This document shows positions 1 through 14,000 of a DNA stretch of 64,000 nt, in pieces. Origin of the DNA: Cavenderia fasciculata (lineage: Eukaryota; Evosea; Eumycetozoa; Acytosteliales; Cavenderiaceae); assembly GCF_000203815.1 (NCBI RefSeq), contig NW_004457695.1, positions 3,160,054-3,224,053 on the forward strand, read 5' to 3'. Position 1 is the first letter of the stretch. Every line of letters begins with the position of its first letter. The translations under genes and the position numbers were made by a program. Under the pieces are notes generated by a model, which worked only from the letters and a program-made list of their open reading frames with translations, did no database searches and had not been told where the DNA came from.

Positions 1-3000
1 CCAAAAAAGAAAGAAGATAAATCATCCTTCTTTACATTCTCGGATGGTGAAAAAGACAAGAGCTCTACGGTTATTGTAACACCTGAAAAGCCATTGGTCA
101 AGAATGACATGTCTGCGAAATCAGTATACTCATTTTTCGATACCAAACCACCAATGCATTGCAATCTTAATGGAGGGAGCAGTCACAACCCCTCCTCCTC
201 CTCCTCCTCATCCTCCTCCACCAAAGATTCTGCCATTCATATCAAAGTGCCAGATGTTGTCAAAGATCATCAGATGCAGCGGTCGTTGTCAGGAAACAAA
301 AACTATAACTTTGAAAAGGCTCAATCAAAATATAACTCTATAATATTACCAAAAAAATCCAACAACTCTTCCTCCTCATCTTCATCCTCCTCCTCCTCCT
401 CCTCTAAACAAACATCAATGGATTTGACAACTGAAGAAGAAGTAGAGGAAACAGAGGAATCGATTCAGCAATCTTTAACCTCAATGTTGGGAAACAATCG
501 TAGTTTGATGACATCGACTGTTGACAAGATACCCTTTAGAAACTTTAAATTGTATTCAAATAGTGATGGAACAGCCTATTCAGGAGGTATATTTATACAT
601 GACCAACACACCTTTATCATGTTTGACGCTGGAAATGGCAATCTCAAAAACTTGGGCGTCTTTTGTCACAAACACATTGAATCTACACCGATTCGCATGG
701 ACGGTGTATTCCAATTTAAACTCAAGTATATTGTATTCTTGATGAATGGGGTTTACAATCTTGCAAAGGATGGATTCACACTGCGGTTTACATTGATCAA
801 CGGAGGTGATGGTGCAGAGGCTAAATTCAAACAAAGAGGTATTCGCATTCAACGTGTTCAAGCTATTGAAAAGTTGGGTGAAGCCTTTAACAACTCTCCT
901 TGCTTTCCAAACCGATCCACATTTCGTCGCGACATGATTAGAAATCCATTGGGTTCCATAACCAAGAGTTATACACCTTCATATATCTCCTCCTCCTCCT
1001 CCTCCTCCTCCTCCTCCTCCTCCTCTTCATCTTCCAACAAAAACCACACAATTGATAGACGACGACATTAAAAAAATGGGAAAACTAGTAGAAGAAAAGA
1101 TGTATCCGGAAACAGCACCAGCAACAACAAAGACTAGGAGTAACAAAGCAAGAGAGGTGATTGATAATTTAGACAATGACGAGTATGGTGTCTATGGTAG
1201 AGATAGAGGAGAGTATTCAAAACCAACCAAAGATGTTTACCCAGATGAAATTATGATGAAATATCCTTACGAAACGGATGAATCTCAAATTACAATCATC
1301 CGAAATGATATGGCTAGATTAAAAGATGGAGAATTTCTAAATGATTCAATTATTGAATTTTATATGAGGTAATAGAAATTAATCAATACAACAAAGTTAT
1401 CAACTATAAACTAACGAACCTCTAAACTTTAAATAATTATGTAGATATATTAAAGATAGATATGTTGCCAAGGATTTAAAAACATTCTTTTTCAATTCAT
1501 TCTTTTTTAAAAGATTGACAGACAAGAGAAATATTCAAGATGGTTACAATGAAGTTAAAAAATGGTCGAGAAATGAAGATCTATTTGATAAAGATTTTAT
1601 TTTTATTCCTATTAATGAACAGTATGTAATTTAAAGACATATTGAACAAATGATAGTAGTTTATTAATAATTATTTATTTATAGTTTACATTGGAGTTTG
1701 GTAATTGTATGTTATCCAGGAAATGACCCTGAAAAATCAAAACCAGATTATCAACCACAACTTTTATATTTTGATTCATTATTTAAAAAATCTACACATG
1801 ATAGTTATTCAAAAAAGTATGTACAAAAAATAATATTATTTATTTATTTATTTTTTATTTATTTATATTTATTGATTTACTATTTTATTTAATTTTGATA
1901 TTTTAGGATTAGGGGATATTTAACACATGAATGGAAACATAGAAAACTAGGGAAACCATTAAAGGAAGGATCAGAGGATGTATTCCAAGAAAAGATATTT
2001 ACAGAAGACAATCTACCATTTTTGGCACCACATGTTCCAAACCAATCAAATTATTATGATTGTGGTGTCTTTTTACTTCACTATATCGAATTGTTTTGTA
2101 AAGCACCAAAAAGAGGAGTATGTTAAACATATTAACATATATATATATATATATTGGTTGCTCACTACTAATTCGATAACTTTTTATTAGATACAAAGCG
2201 AAAATCCTGCATGGTTTAGAACAAACGAGATACCTAAAAAGAGAAAAATGTTGAAATCACTCATCTATAAATTGAGAAAGGAACAAAATCCAAACGCAGA
2301 CTCTGAAGAGGAGGAAGACAAGTTTAGATTGGTCATTGTTACGAGGAATCCAATTCCTGAATCACAACCAGATACAAGTAGCCTTGAAATTCTATCAAGT
2401 CTAGAGTATCGAACGGCAATGAGTATTGCTCAATCAAATGGTCAAGATAAAATAGAAGAGGAAAAACAAGAAGATATAGAAGAGGCAGAAAAGGAAAAGA
2501 AGAAAAAGACAAGCGACAAGGAAGACGAGGAGGAGGACGACGACGTAAAGGTCAACAAAAAGAGAGTAACAAAAAAGGATGATGATCATTGTACAGAAGA
2601 TGAAATTAGTTTTTCAGATAGAGATTCTCCAGATACGCCAACTAGTAACAACAACGAAATTATCACTCCTGCAACCAGACGAATAGTTGCAAAAAACACA
2701 GACAGTAGTAGTAGCGACAATGAAAATGAAAACCTTGTAAAAAAGTTTGAATCGAAATCAACTCGTGAATCAATGTCACCACCACCACCAACATCACAAC
2801 CAAAAGAAAAGGAAAAGAAAGGAGATGGAATGGAAATTGATGATACACAGTCTAGTTTTGAATTTGAATTTAGCCCACCTCCAAAACCTCGACCATCTCC
2901 AGAACCACCAGTCAAACCCGCGGCTGGACTCAAATCAAAACAATCACCCAAACAAAAACCAGCGGAGCCATTTACAAAACCTCCAGCTCGATACCAATCT

Positions 3001-3610
3001 TCATCCTCTTCTGCTTCTTCTTGCTCTGAATCATCTGGAGATGATAATGAAAAGAAAAAGAAAAAGTCATCAACAACAACCAAAAGAAAGAAACCAGAGC
3101 CTAAAACAACTAAAAAGGCTGTATCACCACCCCCTTCATCAGAGTCAGAGCCTTCTTCTTCTTCATCAGAATCATCATCTGAATCAGAAGATGATAAAAA
3201 GAAAAAGAAAAAGAAAAAGAAACCAACAACCACAATTAGATCAAGTGGGAGTGTATCAAATAACAAGAAACAAGAAAAAGAAAAGGAAAAAGAAGTACCA
3301 AACAAGAAAAAGAAAACAGAAACAAAAATCAAAATCAAAAGTCAACTATAAAAAGAAATCAAAGGATGCTAATAGTGATGGTGATGAAGACTCTGATGGT
3401 GACATTAAAATTCGTGAAGACAAACCACCAACTCCACCAAATATTACCACCATTAGTGACGACGATGATGACAATAATAATGGAGCTCAGTTGACCAAAC
3501 CAAAATCAAGAAATGGAAAACCAGTACCTCCACCATCAAAAAAGCTCACAAATATAGATTTGTCAGATATGGATGCTGAACTAGAGGAAGACTTTAAGAA
3601 AAAGAAATAA
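1..3610 (+). CDS. SUMO-specific protease, Ulp2/SENP6-7 type (5' partial)
   Basis: Cysteine protease of family C48, which removes SUMO from proteins. The frame is open from base 1, so the start lies upstream. The first ~355 codons hold Ser runs and a PH-like segment (about 515-900). The protease domain follows over exons ending 1368, 1445-1621, 1685-1816, 1907-2117 and 2191 onward, all phase-consistent. Catalytic residues are visible: His in LHWSLVIV (from ~1685), Asp in YFDSL, and Gln plus Cys in NQSNYYDCGVF (about 2040-2075). The long tail is charged and rich in Ser, Lys and Glu. Two frame changes occur. One lies next to the TCC run before 1071 and has no good intron. The other, near 3295-3355, fits a 61-bp GT-AG intron that joins in phase to a tail ending at 3610; without it the protein stops at 3351. 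The next gene is convergent, ~140 bp away. Confidence 0.85.
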
Positions 3611-3750
3611 TAATAATAATAATAATAACAATCAATCATTTCACTATTATACTTTATTCATTCAATTAGAATTAATTCATTTTAATTCCTAACTGTTTGA
3701 TATATTATACCAAAACAATAAATAAAAAGTATATTTATTAATATTACAAG

Positions 3751-5193
3751 TTAATCTCTTGATTTATTTAGTGAACTGAGTCGATTTTCATAGGTTTGGG
3801 CTATAGATTTCTTTTTAATGAGAATAATAGAGCCGACAGCAATGGCAATCAAAGCGACTCCACCAACCACTACTCCGACAATGATTTTCCAAGTGTTTGA
3901 TTGTGACTCTTTGCACCCACTGTCACCTCCCTTATCGATCAACAATGGCGTAAAGTCTGGATCTAATTGGCACGATGAACATTGAGGTAGGTTGATTCCA
4001 ATCAATGCAATTGACTGATCATCTGAATTGTCAATTGGAGTAGATGATATTAATTCTGTTTTTGAATAGGTTACTCTACCATCCGATACAACAAAATCAA
4101 TAAATCTTCCACTGAATTGGATATTATCTTTGACAACTCTTAGGTATTGAATTGATTCTGATAATTCGTCCTTTGTAAAACTATTAATTGATTGTTTTTC
4201 ACAATCAAATGTGACTGATTGATCATTGTTGATGATTGATTTGAAGACAACTCGAAGTGTTGCAAGGTTTGAAGTGTATGACCAATTACCAATTGTAAAA
4301 CCAACCTTGATTGAATTGGGTGCTAGGTCCAAATTACGATTACCAAATGGAATGGTTCTAGCAATCGATGAGAATGAAACTTGACTCTCTACAACCAAGC
4401 TACTAAACAATGAATTGTTGGCAACAATTTGAGTAGTGTTGAGAGTATAGTCGGCGGTAGTTGTAATATTATCTGATGAAACTGAAACATTCCATGGTTG
4501 GTTCAATAATAAAATCTCTTGCAATACTGACGAACTATCATAATCCAATTCTTGAATTGAATTAATTTCAAATTGAAAATCTATACCATCAATATCAAAT
4601 GATACTGTTGGATTGGTTGCATTGGGTGTTATATTTGTATTTATATCTAAAATTAGATTAATAAATTAAATTAAATTAATGTGATTTCTATTTCTATTTC
4701 TTTATACCTCTTTTTTTTATACTTTACATTTTGTTAAACAATTATCAATTTGATTATAAGTTTCATCACATTGACATTGACCATTAATATCACATTGTCC
4801 ATGACCATAACAATCAAAAGTTAATCTTGTACATTTTTCTTGAGGTGTTTCTCCATTATTTCCTCCAGTGGTAGTAGATGTGGTTCCAGTAGTTGTTGAA
4901 CCTGTTGTAGTTGTACCATTATTACCACTATTTGAACTATTAAAATAGAGTAGAGTTGAAGACTTGAATTCCAAACCACCAAGAGAAATGTAAAGATTGG
5001 CAGGACCTGCAGGAGGTACCGATGCAAGTATACAAGTGATCCTTAAAGATGATGCACTTCCCGAACAATCAATAGTATCAGCCACAGTAATTGTAAGAGG
5101 TGGAGTAATAGGACTTCCATAAAATCCATACAATACTAATGTTCTACTACTTGCGGTATATGATACTGATGTTACCGTTGGATAATCTATAAA

Positions 5194-5224
<31 letters not shown>

Positions 5225-7905
5225 TAATAAAAATAAGTTAATATTTTTCCTTTTCTCTTAAAAAATAGTTTCTATTTCTATTCCAACATACAAACTAAAA
5301 TTAAGTAAAGAAAAAAAAAAGAATTAATATTATTATTTTAATTATTAATTTAAAAGAACGTAGCTTGTAACATACCAAATGTACTACGGAGAGTAGTGGC
5401 ATCATATTCATTGGCGACTAGTACGGTATAGGAAGGTGATAGTTGGATCGATTTTGGAATTGTACAAGTAATGGTGCTGGCGGTTATGTTTTTCACGGTA
5501 CAAGTAGCATTGTTACGATCGACAAGTGTCACATTGTGAGTCAAATAATTGTTAATGGTAAAAAGTTGAATGACAATCTCGTTGACATCACCACTGCTCT
5601 TGAGAACAACAGATGATCGTATAGCTAAAACACCAGCCTCTAAAACTGAAAATGTATAATTTTGTCCAACAAAAGTGATATTAAATGGCATTGGTGGCCC
5701 AACAACATTTCTGCCGATATCATAGACGATACGTTTGTTTGGAACACCCACACCACTAGCCTGAGGAATACCCCACCCCAAGAGTTCTCCCTCTACTGCA
5801 ATGTATCCATAGTATGCAATTAAAAACATACTTTTAAATGTTACATCTTGAATTGGAAAAAAAAAAAAAAAATAGTTAGGATTTATATTCTTTTTGGATA
5901 GTGATTAGTGATTTACTTACTACACACAAGGTTAGGTGGAATTGTTAATGATAGTTGTATTTTTGGATTTGTTACATTATAGTAGCAATAAAAACAGTCT
6001 GGTGCACTTGCAATGTTGGTACCCAACAAATTGAGGGATACAAACTGACACCATTCCTCTGGAATAGCTATTGTTAGACCTGGGTTATATGCAAGATTCA
6101 AGTTGAATCCAGGCATCACATTTTCAAAAAGATAATTGGATACAATGCTACCTGTCAATTGACTCGATGATATTTCTCTTTTTTTAAAAAAAAAAGGTTA
6201 AATGATTGATTCTGTTTTTTTTTTTTGGGTTATTGTTATTTACATACAGGATGGTCAGATTTGATGGAATTTGTAATGATGGCATTACTTCAAAACTGGC
6301 ATTTCGAATTAGAAGTTTACCCAGTGCCGGAGGAAAAGCTGTAAATGGGTATGTTGTCATTTGACCAACAGATGTCTCACTAGTAGTAATAATAAGTTAG
6401 TCTATCAATCCAAAGAGAGAGAGATAAATGATATATATAAAGTAATATATTACTTACATTGTAAATAGGTGTTGCAAATCTTTGAGATCTGAGTTACCAG
6501 AGAGCAGAATAGATCCTGTTAAAAAAAGTTGAATAAGATTACTATTATTACCAAATGTTAGGTTCAATCTCCCAACTTGAGAACGTCTTGCTATATCTCT
6601 ATACAATCAAGAAGGATTGTGGTTAGTAGTGTGGTTGGTTATACATATTTGATTTAAAATATGTCATACACATTGTACAAAGCTGTACTGTCTAACCCCA
6701 AATCGATATCAAAGTCTGAAAAAATATCTAGTTCTCTATAGAGAGAGAAAGAAAGAAAAGAAGAGTTAGTCATTTTAACTAAATATTGCATACTCTGAAA
6801 TCAATCCATGGATAGATTAATTAATATTAATATTACACTGAATATACCGATGGGAATGACTTTTCAACAATGTCAATTGATTGTGGTCCGATCGGGTCAA
6901 CCAAAAAACTAATGAACCTTAAACGAGGCAAATAGAGTGACGAGTCAATATGTACGTTGGCCAAGCTCATACTTTGGAATTGAAGGGAAATGGCATTCGA
7001 GTTATTGAAAAAGGATGGGATTGAAAGATTGGGAATATTTCTAAGCACACTATAGTTGGGGAAGGAAATAAATTTAATGTCAATAACAAAAAAGAAAAGA
7101 TCAACTTTTGATCCATTACAAAGACACGACATACATATCTGATAAACCAAACATATTTGTTGGGAAATCTGATGGTATTGGACTGATCGTCCCATCACCT
7201 GATATGCTATAGTGTGTAAAGGTGTAAAAAAAAGTAGATAAGTAATCAATCAATAGGGAATTAGGTACCATAATACTATTTAATAATATTTGTTCAACAA
7301 CTTACACTAAAGAAGCGAGGGTTTTCAAATTACGTATTTTTGACAATATGTTGATACTTGTATTCTTGGTGGCACCAATATCAACCATTGATAGAGAGCG
7401 TAACAAAGGTAAGTCAAGTTCAATCGATGCATTTGGAAATGTAGATGATCCTGTAAAAGTGTCTTTTAAATGTCTATATTTGATGATGATCATTGTTTGT
7501 GTTAATAACATTGTATGTATTGATGACTATCAGATCGATCAGATATCTGATCATATAATACACATACATTTGTTGCAAATGATCCAACCCAGTGACTGAA
7601 TCATGTTCACATACAACGTCAAGCTCACTACATATGCTTTGATCTTGTGGCAACTGACTCTGTCCATATTGTTGTATCAAAAATACTATTGATGCCACTA
7701 GTGTATATATGAATAGAGACAAACGAAATGAATTAGTGTTGTTATAGCCAAAAAAAGGGTACGGATAAAAATAAAATAAAAAAAAAATCTTGCTCTGAAG
7801 GAACATACATTCTGAATCTGGCAACAATGCATCTACATCTACACAACTATAAATAGCAATCAATAAAAAGATAAATAACTGTATTCTCTTCTTCATCTTG
7901 ATCAT
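3751..7905 (-). CDS. ComC-like type I membrane protein with LRR, TIG and EGF regions
   Basis: Multi-exon gene for a cell-surface protein. It starts at 7905 (or the in-frame ATG at 7896) with a signal peptide containing IQLFIFLLIAIYSCV. A first intron joins DSE to LASIVFLIQQYG in phase. About ten short exons down to ~5900 encode leucine-rich repeat-like segments. Exons at ~5830-5370 and ~5190-4728 look like IPT/TIG folds. The latter ends in an EGF-like module (CYGHGQCDINGQCQC). The last exon (about 4647-3751) resembles the ComC supersandwich domain, followed by one membrane helix (IIVGVVVGGVALIAIAVGS) and a ~28-residue cytosolic tail. Related dictyostelid proteins act in cell contact and allorecognition; a role here is inference. 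Exon edges in the LRR part are not resolved. Confidence 0.75.
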
Positions 7906-8639
7906 ATTCTACTTGTACAAAAATAATAAAAAATGAAGAAGAGAGGATAGTTTTCTTTTCTTTTTAAGATACCCAAAAAATGATGTAGATTCTTTTGGTT
8001 TAAAAAAAATATCTTTTTGAAGATATCAAACGTGATGATGTGTCGTCAAAAGAAAAAGATATTTTTGTTTGTTGTTTTAACCATTTTATTCAGGTCGAAT
8101 AAATAAAGAATAAAGAAAGGTGCTATCGTTCATAGATATCTATATATATATAAAAGACATATGTGAATACTTTTGTTTCCAAATCAAATCTTTGAAGATC
8201 ATTCAAGGTGGATTCTTGAATGTTTGTAGGTCTCGTAGTCTTGATTTTAAGTAGACACTTTACCTTTAGTAAAACCCAACCATTTCAGAAATGGGTTTGT
8301 TGTTGTTTATTCGGTTAAACACATACTAACTGTACATTCACTCATCTACTTGGGGTATTGATTTCTCAAAAAGAACAAGGAAAAAAGTTGAATGGTTTGT
8401 TGATTTCCGCAGCGATTCATCGAATTCAAGTGGGTGAAGCATTTTTGTGTGATGTCAGCGCTAAAACAAAAAAGCGATGGTGTCTGCATCGACCAACCCC
8501 CAATAGAGGTAGAGCTTAACTAGTTGGATATTAATAGTCAAAGTCCAAACTGTCCACTGTTCATTTATACAATTAACCAAACAAGATAAAGATAAAGATA
8601 AACCAACAAACGTAGATACAGATAATATATATATACATC
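7906..8639. promoter_or_regulatory. Divergent intergenic region
   Basis: 734 bp separate two divergent genes and should hold both promoters. Visible features are T- and A-tracts, a TATATATATA stretch at ~8145, and a perfect 8-bp inverted repeat CATTCAAG / CTTGAATG at 8200-8222 with a 7-base loop. No RNA gene was recognised. Confidence 0.5.
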
Positions 8640-10635
8640 ATGGATTCAGATACACTAGAAAAATACGAAAAATTAAAAGATTTATTTGATTCGGGGTTCA
8701 TCACTGAATACGAGTTCAACAATAGAAAGAAAGAGTTATTAGGTGATAATGAAATACCATCAAATTTAACTGGTAGTAATAATAATAATAGTAATAGTAA
8801 TAGTAATAATGACAACAATTCATCTTACAACTACTACAGTAGCAGTAATAATAATGATGACTACAACAACAATAGTAGCAACTATAACAGCAATGACTAC
8901 AATTCAATAAGTTATAATTATAATAGTACTAATAATGATGATAGTAATAGTTACAATAGCTATAATAACTACAACAGCAATAATAATGATGATAATAGTT
9001 ACAACAACAATAGTTACAATAGTTACAATAATGATTACAATTCAACACCAACAACCACTACGTCATCATATGACTACAATAGTTATAATAATAATGATGA
9101 TCAAGTAGTTGCCAATACCGACTATAATCACATTAGTAGTAGTAGTAACAATGATGATAATAATTACAATCAATATAATTATAGTTATAATCATAGTACT
9201 AGTGATGAACCAACAGTTGATTTTGTTACACATACAACCACTGTTACAACAACCACGACAACAACGGTTTCCTATGATGATGATGATAATAATTACAATT
9301 ATAACCAATATCAGTCATCATCATCAGCAGTTCCAACTGACCAAGATGATGTTGTTGTTCCACCTAAACCACCTATCACCACTCCTGCAGCATCCAAAGT
9401 TGTAAAAGATAAATTAACTGGTAAATCAGAATCAATTGCAAAGATTCAATATCCACACAAAGTTAAAGATAATTATATGACCTATGACAAGAATGTATGT
9501 ATCTTCAAAACACAATTATTGAAATGTATGTTTATTAATTTATTTTCCTTTTTATAGATTGATGGAGTTATTTTGTATTATAAATCAAGAGAATGTGCAT
9601 ATCAAACTGATATTATTCCATTGTCATCATTGACCAAGAAACCAATTAGTGATGTTATTCGTGAACAATTTGGATTAAACAATTATGATTTGAAAAAGAT
9701 TATTTTAAAACATAGAACTCCTGGAGACGAATACCAAACCATGACAGACCGAACCGAACAGACAACACAAGACGTCGATTACATTACAACCAATGGACAC
9801 TATCTAGTGGAACCAGCATCATTCACTCTACATCGTAATGCTGGCACCATGTTTGTCAAAGGTGAATACTTTAGTAAATACAACAACAGTTACACCATTC
9901 CACAAACTAGTTTCAAGATTGGGTCTCGTACCATTGCATTAGAGTATCCTGAAACTCCTTCTGGTGGTTGGAATGCTACTTATTTTAAAATTCAACCTGT
10001 AAGTTAAACGATAATTTAAACGTTAAATATTTAAATTAAAAAGAGAACTATATTAATATTTTGTTTATTTATTTATTAATTTTTAGCCAAGAAGAACATA
10101 TAATACATCAATTCCAGGGTACAAAGCAGATAAATTTCAATCGGCAGGTCCGGAACACAACCTTTTAAACTTTTACAATTTAATGAGAAACAAACAAATA
10201 TTCAAGAAGGGTCAAGAACACAGAGCTACACCACAAGAGTTGGGTTCCCAACCACACCATCTACACGTCAGTCGGTCGTTGGCTCAATGTATAGACAGCC
10301 AAAAATGTTTCGAGTGTGGACTGCCTTCATTAAACTCATTCTTTTGTTCAGTTCATTATGACAAGGATCTCATTGAAATGTATGAACAAGTAAAAGAATT
10401 GATACCAAAGATGACAGAAGCCGAACAACTAGAGATACAAGCTGCCAAGGAAGAAGAACAACTCGCCAAATCCCAAGATCCAACCAACATTAATAATAGG
10501 GAAAAGTTTACCTATGTTCCAGATGTTTCCATCCTAGAACAAGTCATTTTAAAGTCAAAATCACAATATTCTGATTTAGATTGTCTATACCCAAGTAATA
10601 TTAAAAAAGAGTTTAAAGTCAAAGTTGATTTTTAA
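8640..10635 (+). CDS. Asn/Ser-rich protein with SHOCT-like N-terminus
   Basis: Three exons (8640-9494, 9558-9998, 10087-10635) give 614 residues; phases match and both introns are GT-AG. Residues ~8-37 (YEKLKDLFDSGFITEYEFNN) look like a SHOCT helix pair, a short motif often involved in oligomerisation. A ~200-residue Asn/Tyr/Ser/Asp low-complexity region follows, then Thr and Pro runs. The second exon encodes an ordered domain (YKSRECAYQTDIIPL ... YFKIQP) of unknown fold. The third has a Cys/His cluster (CFECGLPSLNSFFCSVHYD) that could bind zinc, and ends in a charged helix. Function unknown. The start is the first ATG after an AT-rich leader. Its neighbour upstream is divergent. Confidence 0.8.
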
Positions 10636-11042
10636 AAAAAACAAATAATTTAAAAATATTAACAAATATTAAAAATAATAATATAATAAACCAACAATAT
10701 GTACAAATATATATATAATATAATAATATAACATATAAATTATCCAATTCTATAAGTATAGTATTTCCCACGTCTTTTTTTGATTGACGAAAATCCATGA
10801 AAAAAAATCGAAAAATTGAAGAGTATGAGTTCATTGATCATCAGAAGACACAACTTTACTTTCTAAATTAGTATTGCATATATCTACTACAACTGTAGTT
10901 ATACTATATACTATATACCTCTTCCTCTCTCTCTCTCTCTATATATATAATATATATTCTCTAGTTTAGATATATATAAGTTTAAAAAGAAAGGAGAAAG
11001 GAATATAATATAGACAACAAATACGTAGAGAGATAGATAGAA
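10636..11042 (+). promoter_or_regulatory. EFTUD2 upstream region
   Basis: 407 bp of very AT-rich DNA with TA repeats (about 10705-10740 and 10945-10985) and a CT microsatellite at ~10920-10943. It should hold the terminator of the upstream gene and the promoter and leader of EFTUD2. Nothing else was recognised. Confidence 0.4.
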
Positions 11043-14000
11043 ATGTCAGATCAACCAATCTTTGATGAATTTGGTAATCTTATAGAAGATGTAGAGGATA
11101 TAGAGAATATAGATGAACAGCAAGACTATGATGATGATGAGGAGGAGAGAGTAGCACGTGACGAACAACAGAATGGACATACTACTGCTGCTGATGGAGA
11201 TGGTGATGAACCAATGGTACAAGAGGAGGAAGAAGATAGTCATGTAGAATTCAAGACAAGACAACCTGGAAATGCGATCGTGTTGCACGAGGATAAACAA
11301 TACTATCCCGATGCATCAGAGGTGTATGGACAAGACGTCGAAGTGATGGTGCAAGACGAAGATACACAACCGATTAGCAAACCGGTGATCGACCCTGGAT
11401 CGAAACGGTCGTTCTTGGTGGCAGACAAGGAGCTGCCCGACACATCGTTTAGCAAAGAGTTTTTGGTTGATATGATGGCACATCCACAGTTGATGCGTAA
11501 CGTGTGTCTTGTCGGAAACTTGCATTCGGGCAAGTCAAAGTTTATGGATATGTTGGTCAACCAGACACACGAACGCAAGTGGACACACGCCAAGGCATCG
11601 CGATATACAGACACTAGAAACGACGAGCAAGAGCGTGGCATGTCGATCAAGTCGGCTCCCATGTCTCTGATTCTGCCCAATAGCAACGACAAGTCGTATT
11701 TGGTAAACGTGCTCGATACACCCGGCCACGTCAACTTTACCGACGAGGTGCTTGCGTCGCTGCGTCTGTGCGACGCTGCCATTGTGGTGGTTGACGCGCT
11801 AGAAGGTGTCATGATGCAGACTGAGCGTCTCATCAAATTGGCCGTGCAGGAGGGTCTTGCCATCGCGGTCGTCATCAACAAGGTCGATCGTCTCATCCTC
11901 GAGCTCAAGCTGCCACCCCAAGACGCTTACTTTAAGCTCAAGCACACCATAGACGAAATCAACTCGATCCTCGATCTCTGCTCGCACGGCCAGCCCACCA
12001 AGTTGCGCGTGTCGCCCGAGCTTGGCAACGTGCTCTTTGCCAGTGCCGAGATGGGCTGGTGCTTCTCGCTCTTCTCATTTGCCAAGATCTACCAACAGAC
12101 GTTTGGCGGCTTTGCCCCCGCCGAGTTTGCCAAGCGTCTCTGGGGCGACCTCTACTTTCACCCCGACGTCCGCGGATTCCGTCGAAAACCTAGTCCCCAA
12201 GTCACCGATTCACAACGATCATTTGTACAATATATCCTTAATCCCCTTTATAAAAATTTATTCAACCGTTTTAGCTGAAGATAAATCAAAAGTAGAAGTA
12301 TGTAAAACAACAAATCAAAAACAAAATAGATATATTCTAACTCTTTTTCTTTTCTTTTCTTTTCTTTTTGTAGAAAGTATTATTAGAATTGGGAATTAGA
12401 TTATCAAGAGAAACATTAAATTTGGATGTTAAACCATTATTAAGAATAGTATTGTCATCATTTTTTGGAAAGGCTACAGGGTTTGTTGATATGGTGGTCG
12501 ACTTGCCATCACCGTTGGACAATGCAGAGCAAAAGGCGTCGTTTGTATACACTGGTCCGTTGAATGGGACTTATGGAGAGGCGTTGAAAAAGTGTGATCC
12601 CAACGGCCCGTTGGTTGTATATGTGACAAAGCTGCTGACCAACGACGCAGGAACGGGATTCGACTGTTTGGGTCGTGTCCTCTCTGGCACTGTGCGTCGT
12701 TCGAGCGAGGTGCGTGTGTTGGGAGAGAGATACTCGATCGACACCAACGAGGAAGACCTCGTTCTAGAAGAACTCACCAAGGTGAGCATTGGCGAAGCAA
12801 GATATAAAATAGATGTCGATAGTATCCCTGCAGGCATGTGGTGTCTATTGGAAGGAATTGATAGTTCAATCATTAAAACTGCAACAATTGTAAATGAACG
12901 TGATCCAAAAATGACAAATTATACAAATGGAAATAGTAATGGTAATAGTAATGGAAACGGAGACTATCAGGATGATTATGGAAATGTTGCACATATTTGT
13001 AGACCACTTTCGTTTGCGACGAGTCCGTCAGTGTGCAAGGTGGCGATTGAGCCACTCAACCCATCAGAGTTGCCCAAGATGTTGGACGGTCTGCGCAAGA
13101 TCAACAAGTCGTATCCGCAGGTGGTTACGCGTGCCGAAGAGTCGGGCGAACACATCATATTGGGCACGGGCGAGCTCTACCTCGACTGCGTGCTGCACGA
13201 CCTGCGTGTCATGTACGCCGACATTGAGATCAAGGTGGACGACCCCGTCATCACGCTCAGCGAGACGGCCACCGAGACATCGAGCATCCCCTGCATGAGC
13301 GAGTCGCAGAACCATCGCAACCGTCTGACCATGGTGTGCGAGCCGCTCGAAAAGGGGCTGGCCGACGACATCGAGTCGGGCAAGGTCGACATTTCGTGGC
13401 CGCGCAAGCAGCGTACCGAGTTTTTCCAAAACAAATACGACTGGGACGTGCTGGCTGCCAACAATATCTGGGCGTTTGGTCCAGACGCCCACGGGCCCAA
13501 CATCCTCATCAACGACACGATTGGCGGCGACGTGAATCGCTCTCATCTGACTGCTATATCCGAGTCGGTCGTGCGTGGCTTCCAGTGGGCCACCAAAGAG
13601 GGTCCGCTCGTCGACGAACCAATCCGTAACGTCAAGTTCAAGCTTGTCGGCGCACACATTGCCCCTGAAGCCATCCACCGCACAAGCGGCCACATCGTGC
13701 CGGCTGCGCGTTCGTCCACACACGCCAGCTTGCTCGTTGCTGCCCCGCGTCTGATGGAGCCCGTCTACATGGTCGAAATCATCTCGCCACCCGACTGTGT
13801 CTCCTCGATCGAGACTGTCTTCCACCGTCGTCGTGGTAACATCATCCACGACTTTCCCAAGCCCGGCACCCCACTCCATGTCACCAAGGGTCTCTTGCCC
13901 GTGCTCGACAGCTACGGCTTTGAGACGGATCTCCGTAGTCATACCCAGGGTCTGGCATTCTGTCTCTCGGTCTTTGACCACTACCAAATCGTGCCCGGCG

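Noticed and set aside
2586-3338. 250-codon minus-strand frame opposite the SUMO protease tail
   Set aside because: Complement of Lys/Glu/Ser-rich repeats, giving Phe/Leu/Ser runs; typical shadow.
13064-13987. 307-codon minus-strand frame inside EFTUD2
   Set aside because: Antisense shadow of a GC-rich conserved exon; no start context, no family, and the plus strand is clearly coding.
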